Assembly (NCBI GenBank): GCA_950295325.1
Contig: OX485805.1
Location: 10,046,501-10,110,500 of the forward strand
Direction: 5' to 3'
DNA: 64,000 bases
Source: Polytrichum commune
Lineage: Eukaryota; Streptophyta; Polytrichopsida; Polytrichales; Polytrichaceae
Under the pieces are notes generated by a model that was not told the origin of the DNA, did no database searches, and saw nothing but the letters and a program-made list of their open reading frames with translations. Position numbers and translations under genes: made by a program. Position 1 is the first letter of the stretch; each line of letters starts with the position of its first letter. Positions 57,054 through 64,000 of the stretch are shown here, piece after piece.

Positions 57054-60000
57054 GGAGTTGGGGTTTGCCGATTGGTAGAGTGGTGAAGCCCACCAAGGTG
57101 CGGTTTGGAAAGGGCGAACCGCATGAGACGAAGGAGGTCGCGATGCATGTAACCTTTCAATGTGGGACATTGGATTTTTGTCAAAATTTCACACCATGTG
57201 AAATAGATGAATTGCATGTCATTGTGAAGGCCGCCTTCTTTGAAACTCACATGATAGATGTGAGGTGCAAGCCGGTATGCTTGCGGTGCATTATGATGTA
57301 TCATAATGGCAAAGAATTGAAGTTCAAATTGACAAGGACTCCTATGGTAGGAGGACCCGAGTCGAATTTGGTCTTAAGAGACCAAATGAAAAATAGAAAA
57401 CATAATGGTCGTGGTTCAATTGGAGCAACTCCAAGGAACGTATGGGGAGGCTAGGAAAGATGGGCCTCCCCCAAACCACATTGGTGGGATGTTGGTGAGA
57501 TACAAGGATGTATTCACCAATGTGTTGCCCAAAAAGTTACCGCCAAGGAGTGAAAAATAACTTTGCTCAACGAGAGATTGAGTTCTTGAGGTAGGTAGTG
57601 ACAAAGGAAGTTGGTGGATAAACATGAAGAATGTCAAGGCAATCCAAGAGGAGAATTGGCCCTTCATTCAAAAGGGGCTTAGGTCATTTGTTGGCCTAGC
57701 CAACTACTACCACCACTTCATTTGAGAGTTTTTGAAGGTTGCTAGGACCTTACTAAACTTATTGAGGAAAATGGCTATTCCAAGAGTGGGATGAGCCTTG
57801 TCACCAAGCCTTTGGGGAGCTCAAGAGCAAGTTCTCTTCACAAGATGTGGTTAAGTTTTCGAGTTTTCATAAGCATTTTAAGGTGCACATGGAGACAAAG
57901 GACTTTACCAATGGCGGATGTTGATCCAAGATAGATGACCATTGCTTATGGGAGCATTAAGCTCCATGGTTGTCGAACCTTGTCCGGCTTGTGCAAGAAA
58001 TGGTTATCCCAAAAGTGGCATGAGCCTTGCCACAAAGCCTTTGGGAAGCTTGAGAGCAAGTTCTCTTCGCCGCCCGTGCTCAAGTTCCCGGCGTTTGACA
58101 AACCTTTTGATGTGCATACGGGGGCGAGTAACTTTACCATTGGCGGATGTTCATCCAAGATGGATGCCCATTGCATATGGGAGCATTAAGCTTAATGGTT
58201 GTCGAACCTAGTGCGACTTGTGAAAGAAAGGGCTATCCCAAGAGTGGGATGAGCCTTGTCCCAAAGTCTTTGGGGAGCTTAAGACGAAGTTCTCTTTGCC
58301 GCCCGTGTTCAAGTCGCGGAGCTTGATAAACCCTTTGAGGCGCATACGGGGGCGAGTGAGTTCACCATTGGCGGATGTTGATGCAAGATGGATGGCCATT
58401 GCATATGAGAGCATGAAGCTCGATGGTTGTCCCACCTTGTCCGACTTGTGGAAGAATGGCTATCCCAAGAGTGGGATGATGCTTGTCACGAGTCTTTGGG
58501 GAGCTTAAGACCAAGTTCTCTTCGCCGCCCGTGTTCAAGTTCGCGGAGCTTGACAAACCTTTTGAGGTGCATACGGGGGTGAATAACTTTGCCAATGGTG
58601 GATTGTTGATGTAAGATGGATGGCCATTGCACATGGGGGCGTGAAGCTCGATGGTTGTCAAAAAAAGACAACCAACTCATGACAAAGAACTTCTTTGCCG
58701 TAGTGCATTGCTTGAAGATGTGGCGACACTATTTGGGGTCACACAAAGGAAAGGTCTACATGGATAATGTGTCCTAAAAGAATTTTGACAAACAAGCGCA
58801 AGTGAGCGCCAAGTCATTGCGGTGGCATGATAGTTTGGCGCTTATGAAGGTGGATTTGATCCACAAACCGGACCGTGGAAATGTGGTGCCGGATGCGCTT
58901 AGTAGACCGGAAGAGTTCCAAGCAATGAGAACCATCCAAACCTTATGGCTAATGTGTGCCGGCGAAGGAAACTTGTGATGCAAGATACGGGAGGGGTAAA
59001 TTAACTACCCCAAACCACAAATGCTTTTAGGTGAGCTTTGCAAGAGCAAGGTGCTCAAAGAAGTTAAGTTGGTGGATGGATTGTTCAAGTGTAAGCAAAC
59101 TTGGGTGTATGTGCCACAAGGCAAGTTGAGGCTATCCGTTTGGAAGGAAGAATGTGATAGTCCTATTGCCGGCCATAGAGGAGAAAGAAAAAACCGCCAT
59201 AGAATGATATCATGGAGGTACCATTGGCGGTGCATAAAGGAAGATATAGCCCACTTTGTGAAGGCTTGAATCAAAGTGCCAAGTGAACCAAGCCTCTTAC
59301 CAAAAGCAAGGCGGTTTCTTGCAACCGTTGCCTATCCCGTCGGCGCCATGGCATAGTATGTGCATGGACTTGATCACAAGTTTGCCGGAGTCACATGGGT
59401 ATGATGCCATCTTGTTGATGGTTGAGCGGTTTGCCAAGTTGGCACACATGGTGCCGATTGTGGGAACCGCCACCGCGTTGGAGACCGCATAGCCTTTTCT
59501 CAAAGCATGGTTGAGGCACCACGGGTTGCCAAGAGTGATTGTGTGGGATCAAGATCCAAAGTTCACAAGTGCATTTTCAATGCATTTCTCTAAGGAGGTC
59601 GGAATGAAACTAAGGTTTAGCACGGCCTTGCATTCCCAAGTGGATGGGAAAGCGGAGGATGTGAATGGAGTCTTGAAGCAATACTTGAGGAACTTGGTGG
59701 GGGCGGACCAAGGAGATTGGGCGGACTATGTGGGTCGAGCGGAGTGTAATTGCAATGTAGCCACGCACTTGGCTACCAAGGGGTGGTCTTTGGTGGTGGC
59801 TTATGGAGTGGATGCGCTCCAACCTATTAACCTAGCTCTCGAGGGGGCACATTCAACACTAGAGTTCAACCAAGATGGTGAGGATTTGGCCAAGGATGGT
59901 GAACAAGTCTTGGAGATGACCAAGTTGTTGGTGGAGAAAGCCCGAAGGTGCTACGGAGTGCAAGTCAATGCCGGAAGACGCGAAGTGGAGAATGAGGTGG

Positions 60001-60480
60001 GCCAAAAGGTACGGTGTTGTTGAATGTGAACAACTTCACTTAGCCGAAAGGCCTCACTCCAAAGTTCATGTCCAAAATTGGAGCTTTGTTTTCCGTTGTG
60101 GAACAAGTGTTCAAGGACATATATAAGTTGGAATTACCGCCAGAGATCAAAGTGCATCCGACATTTCATGTCTCATTACGAAAGTTATTATAGGACGACA
60201 CCTTGTGGCCTGAACACAAGCAAGTGATTAGGCCACCTCCCGACCTTGTGGACGTCATTTGGAACATGAGGTAGGAGGGCATCCTCAAGTGTAGGAAGCC
60301 CAAGTGAAAATGAAAGAAAATGTACAAACGAGTACTTGGTGAAATGGTGAGGATACCATGAGAAAGAAACCGCTTGGGTGGCGGCAAGAGACATGGTGAA
60401 CACCAATGAATTGGTGAAGCACTTTGAAGAAACTAAGGCTAAGGATTCCAATAAAATGAAGCGTAGGCATTGATGAGGAC
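57054..60480 (+). pseudogene. RtC pol remnant
   Basis: Linker frame 57041-57454 (through the junction), RT deletion joint about 57550, remnant with GLANYYHHF near 57690-57720, four RT-RNase H units from about 57769, 57999, 58229 and 58452, RNase H to 58980. Integrase frame 59511-60023 has VWDQDPKF and GKAEDVNG; shared TAG at 59490-59492. A small insertion (GTACG near 60008) breaks the VNNFT region. Chromodomain remnant about 60240-60460. Confidence 0.85.
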
Positions 60481-61287
60481 ATCAATCTCCTTTAGTGGGG
60501 GAGAGACGCTAGTAGCACACTTAGCTTCGAGGTTAATTACTCCACAATATGAACTTGTTCTTTGGCTTGAGGGAATAAAGTCCAAACTTTAGTGGTGCAA
60601 AGAGAAAAGTATGAGATGAGGTCCTAGTCTTGTACTTGTGCTTGGTTAGTGGAAGAGGGGGAATACATATGCCAAACTAGGTTGGGTAAGCCGAGTAATT
60701 GGGGGCCATGGCTTGGAGGGGCCTTGGATAAAACCAAGAAACTTCTTAGTTGTGGGCTTGTCCGGGCGGGGACAAGGTGATGGCGCGTGCTCATAAAAGT
60801 GCTACCCGCGAGCTAACGAGAGTTGGCGCATGGGAGTCATGAACCCATGTCTCGAAAGAGCAAAGTGGGAACCGAGTCGGGCGGGACTTGGCATCACCCC
60901 CGTGCGATCGAGGCGTGGCTTAACAATGGAAAGCCATCTCGGAGTTGCAACCGAGACAACTTAGTGGAAGCGTTGAGGTCTCGCCTAGATGTGTCACGTT
61001 AGGCTAGTGGAGCCTAACGGGGGAGGCCCCAAAGGAGGGGCAACCCAAGTGAGTCCCAAAGTAGGTGGGTCTAGTATAGGTTAGGTCCTTGGATGAGAGA
61101 TCCAAGGTCACTAACGGACCACCTAGGAACGACACCTTTGGGACTATGCCAAATGTGAAGATGCATTGTGGGGGTCGCGCCCTAAGGTAAACACAATGCC
61201 GCACCATAGAGGATGGCAACTTGAGAATTGGTGTGCCGACTACGAGTATAGTCGATGAGGGCATCGACTCCGTTTGGTGGGGGTGAG
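60481..61287 (+). other. RtC 3' non-coding tail and polypurine tract
   Basis: Same layout as in RtA and RtB; the purine tract ends at 61287. Confidence 0.75.
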
Positions 61288-62259
61288 TGTCGCGCACCTC
61301 TCCATGAGGAGTGCCCGAAACACCATGGGCACAAGGGGGACCCCGGAGTGACACCCGGGACTTGTGGCGCCGTTGGTGAAAGGGCCCAAGTGATCCTAGT
61401 GTGGGTGAGGGCCCCGGGCGTTGGGAACGCCTCCCACCCACGGAGACTAGGAGGCACAAGGGTAAGGCCATGAGCTATGCGTAGCTCATGGCGTGGTGAT
61501 TCTAGAATGCTCAAGAACACCTCAATCGGAGGTGTGAGCTAGGAGTTATGGCCATTTGAGTGGGGCGCTGTCCCGGGACAGCGCCCTGGTACAGCAGTGC
61601 CTGGGAGTGATTCCCAGGACTGCCAAGGTTCAAACAGGCATAACTTCCTCACCACTTGGCCGAATGGGGCAAGTCAGGAGTCCATCGGCATCTACGTGAA
61701 GCGTAGATGAAGATGGAGTGGTCAAGTGTTAGCATTCAACATCATACAAGGAAGTTATGATGGTCTGAAGCTGCTGGGGGCTTCTAGGCCCAGCGGCTAA
61801 GGGAAAATGTCCACTTGGCCCCAACTCTTGGTAGAGAGACAAGAGGTTGGTTGACGGTGGGGTAGGGGCCCCGCGTAGAGTCCTAGAGGCTTATATGGGT
61901 GAGGTGGTGTGGCCTCACCCACCCGAGGCCGAACGGCAAGGCCTCCATGGGCTTTGGCCTATTGTGAGGCCATAGTTGCCTAGTATGGTGCGGGTTGTTG
62001 TAGTGTTGCTCCGGCAACGCGATGATCAACATAGGATTGGACTTCCATGGATGGAAGTCCACATTGGGGAAATGGGTTACCGATTAAGGGGTGAGTCCCG
62101 AAAGCAAAGTAGGAGGGTTGGTTCCCTCCTATGAACTATTGGTCCGGGGTAAGAGGAGCTATCCATTAGCATGGCGGAATGCGAATGGTTAGCGCTCGTA
62201 ACCTTTGCTAGAAACGAAAATTGGCAAGATTATTAAGGGACCTAGCAAGGGTTGCGACA
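61288..62259 (+). repeat. RtC 3' LTR
   Basis: 972 bp, with a private variant GTCAAGTGTTAGCATTCAAC in place of the usual GTTGGTTGTTATGATCAGAC. Confidence 0.93.
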
Positions 62260-62701
62260 GTGGATGCCCCTGCCATGCTCGAATGATATCTCTTTGAGCA
62301 CTTATACGTTTAGACTAGGAGAAGAAGAGTTTAGTCCAATAGAAATTAGTCATACGTCATGGGCCACTTGTGCTATGGTTAGTACTAGGGGACGATCGTA
62401 CGACACCCCAACAACAACAACCGCATTTGCATCGGAGGCAACACCAGGTAAGAGGTCGAAGAACGAACCACCAAAACCCGGAAAGACTAAGGAAAATAAA
62501 TATCAAGGTCTAGGTCCAGAGTCCGAGCGCGAGAGGGAGAAATCCCCCACCCCACAAAGTCCGGTTAGGGTGGCACGACCCCAACTCATGGCGAATCCTT
62601 TGGATGCAATGATGGCTCCTAGAGGGCCTCCCATTGTAATGCCACAAGCATTAGCGCCAAGGGCGATGCCGAGTTATTTTCCGAAGTTCGGTGGCCTCCC
62701 G
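62260..62701 (+). pseudogene. N-terminal gag fragment of a different gypsy-like element
   Basis: A frame open from 62260 to 62701 includes MVSTRGRSYDTP (ATG at 62375), a Lys/Glu-rich charged region, a Pro-rich region and MPSYFPKFGGLP at the right edge. A start such as MV(S/N)TRG and a later P-F-G block are typical of plant gypsy gag, where the block opens the gag domain. It is cut by the RtD LTR at 62702. Upstream of 62375 the frame may be leader. It could also be a host gene fragment. Confidence 0.45.
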
Positions 62702-64000
62702 TGTCGCGACCCTTGCTAGTTTTTCTCCACTTAGCTCAATCGCTTTCCAACTCTAGCAAGTGTCCCGAGCGCTAACCTGCACATCCCACGCACATGCATG
62801 GTTAGCTCCCAAAACCGCGGACCTTCAATCCCATATTTGGTCACCAAACCCTCCTACACATGCATTCGGGACTCTTTCCCCTTAGTAGGTAACCCATCGC
62901 TAAGGTGGACTTCCATCCATGGAAGTCCACTCCCTACTTGGTCATAGTGTTGCTAGGACAACACTACAACCACCCGGAGCACATTGCCAAGTATGCTCCG
63001 GGGGGGGTCGGTCGGCAAAGCCGCCTCACCCATATAAGCCTCTAGGACTTTTGGCGGGGCCCCTCCCCCACCGTCAACATCCCTTTTGTCTCTCTACCAA
63101 GAGTTGGGGCCAAGTAGACATTTTCCCTTAGCCGCTGGGTCTAGAAGCCTCCCTGCAGCTTCAGACCTTCATAACTTCCACGTGCGGTCTCTGAATCTAA
63201 CAACCAACCACTCTATCGTCATCTACATTTCACGTAGATCCCTATGGACACCTCACTTGCCCTATTCGGGCAAGTATTGAGGAAGTTATGCCTGTTTAAA
63301 CCTTTGCAGTCCCGGGAGCCACTCCCAGGCCCCTGCTGTTCCAGGGCGCTGTCCCGGGACAGCATCCCACTCAAAGTGCCATATCTCCTAGCTCACACCT
63401 CAGATTGAGGTGTTCTTTAGCATTCTAGAATCGGGACGCCATAAGCTACTCATAGCTTATGGCTTTACCCTCATGACTCCTAGTCTTTGTGGGTGGGAGG
63501 CGTTCTAAACGCCCGGGGCCCTCACCCACCTTAGGATCACTTGGTCCCTCTCACCAATGGCGTCACAAGTCCCGGGTGTCACTCCGGGGTCCCCCTTGTG
63601 CCCATGGTGTTGCGGGCACTCCTCATGGAGAGGTGCGCGACACTCACCCCCACCAAATGGAGTCGATGCCCTCATCGACTATACTTATAGTCGGGCACAC
63701 CAATTCTCAAGTTGCCATCCTCTCTTGGTGTGGCATTGTGTTTTCTTTAGGGCGCTACCCCCACAATGCATCTTCAAATTTGGCAAAGTCTCAAAGGTGT
63801 CGATCCTAGGTGGTCCGTTTAGGAAAACCCCGGACATCTTGTCCAAGGACCTAAACTACACTAGACTCACCTACTTTGAGACTTACTTGGGTGACCCTTC
63901 CTTTGGGGCCACCCAAGTTAGGCTCCACTAGCCTAACTCTATCATTTTGACACAACTAGGTTGGACCTCAACGCTTCTACTAAGTTGCCTCGGTTGCCAC
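62702..64000 (-). mobile_element. RtD: divergent old member of the same family, continuing past the window
   Basis: 3' LTR 62702-63642 (941 bp) begins TGTCGCGACCC and ends GCGCGACA, but differs at many positions and indels from all others. From 63643 the reverse complement of the purine tract (CTCACCCCCACCAA) and the 3' tail follow to the window edge. The conserved blocks inside the LTR are the hairpins and the stretch around 63025-63140. Confidence 0.9.

Larger units (their letters stand above)
48736..62259 (+). mobile_element. RtC: element with rearranged 5' LTR, carrying RtB
   Basis: The PBS (48792-48809) follows the chimeric LTR end. The body is 48792-49900 and 57049-61287, the 3' LTR 61288-62259. 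The 3' LTR carries TATTAAGGGACCTAGC, unlike the GGTCAAGGGGGACTAGC of the 5' end, so the two ends probably come from different elements joined by recombination. The right flank is GTGGA; no matching left flank exists. Confidence 0.8.

Overview
This window is nuclear DNA from a land plant with a repeat-rich genome. It is plant-like because it has spliced host exons with GT/AG borders and Ty3/gypsy LTR retrotransposons primed by initiator methionine tRNA (TGGTATCAGAGC). A seed-free plant such as a fern or lycophyte is my guess only. There are no prokaryotic operons, rRNA or tRNA genes, or CRISPR arrays.

About 80% of the window is one family of LTR retrotransposon in many states of nesting. LTRs are about 970 bp, begin TGTCGCGCACC and end GGTTGCGACA in the sense direction. 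I label the copies RtA (5209-13232, +), RtE1 (15069-43642, -), RtE2 (18476-39980, -), RtE3 (25087-39303, +), RtE4 (30354-37331, -), RtB (49901-57048, +), RtC (48736-62259, +, rearranged 5' end) and RtD (62702 to window end, -, old and divergent). Solo LTRs are at 4100-5072 and 8550-9524; LTR fragments are at 1-561, 45282-45731 and 48407-48735. Six elements and both solo LTRs have matching 5-bp target-site duplications that I read directly. E4 lies in E3, E3 in the right LTR of E2, E2 in E1, and E1 in a host exon.

All seven internal regions that can be read are defective in the same way. They keep gag debris, a 56-bp repeat array (nearly lost in E4), a protease-RT linker, a 3-4 fold tandem multiplication around the RT-RNase H border, an integrase and a chromodomain. 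All have lost the catalytic core of reverse transcriptase at one identical joint and share a stop codon in integrase. Since LTR pairs are nearly identical and target duplications intact, the family appears to have moved recently in this broken form, mobilised in trans.

The host part is a minus-strand gene or pseudogene running from 45281 down to 3537. Only about 4.2 kb is host sequence; the rest is three retroelement insertions inside two exons. In order it encodes a segment resembling a methyltransferase fold (weak), an acidic coiled-coil and proline-rich region, an FCP1/NIF-type HAD phosphatase domain, and a basic C-terminal tail. A paralogous last exon lies on the + strand at 719-1027, tail to tail with it. 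A 22-bp palindrome recurs six times in the exons and introns of this gene. Further regions are an AT-rich spacer (1028-3536), an unassigned AT-rich block (45732-48406) and a gag fragment of another gypsy element (62260-62701).
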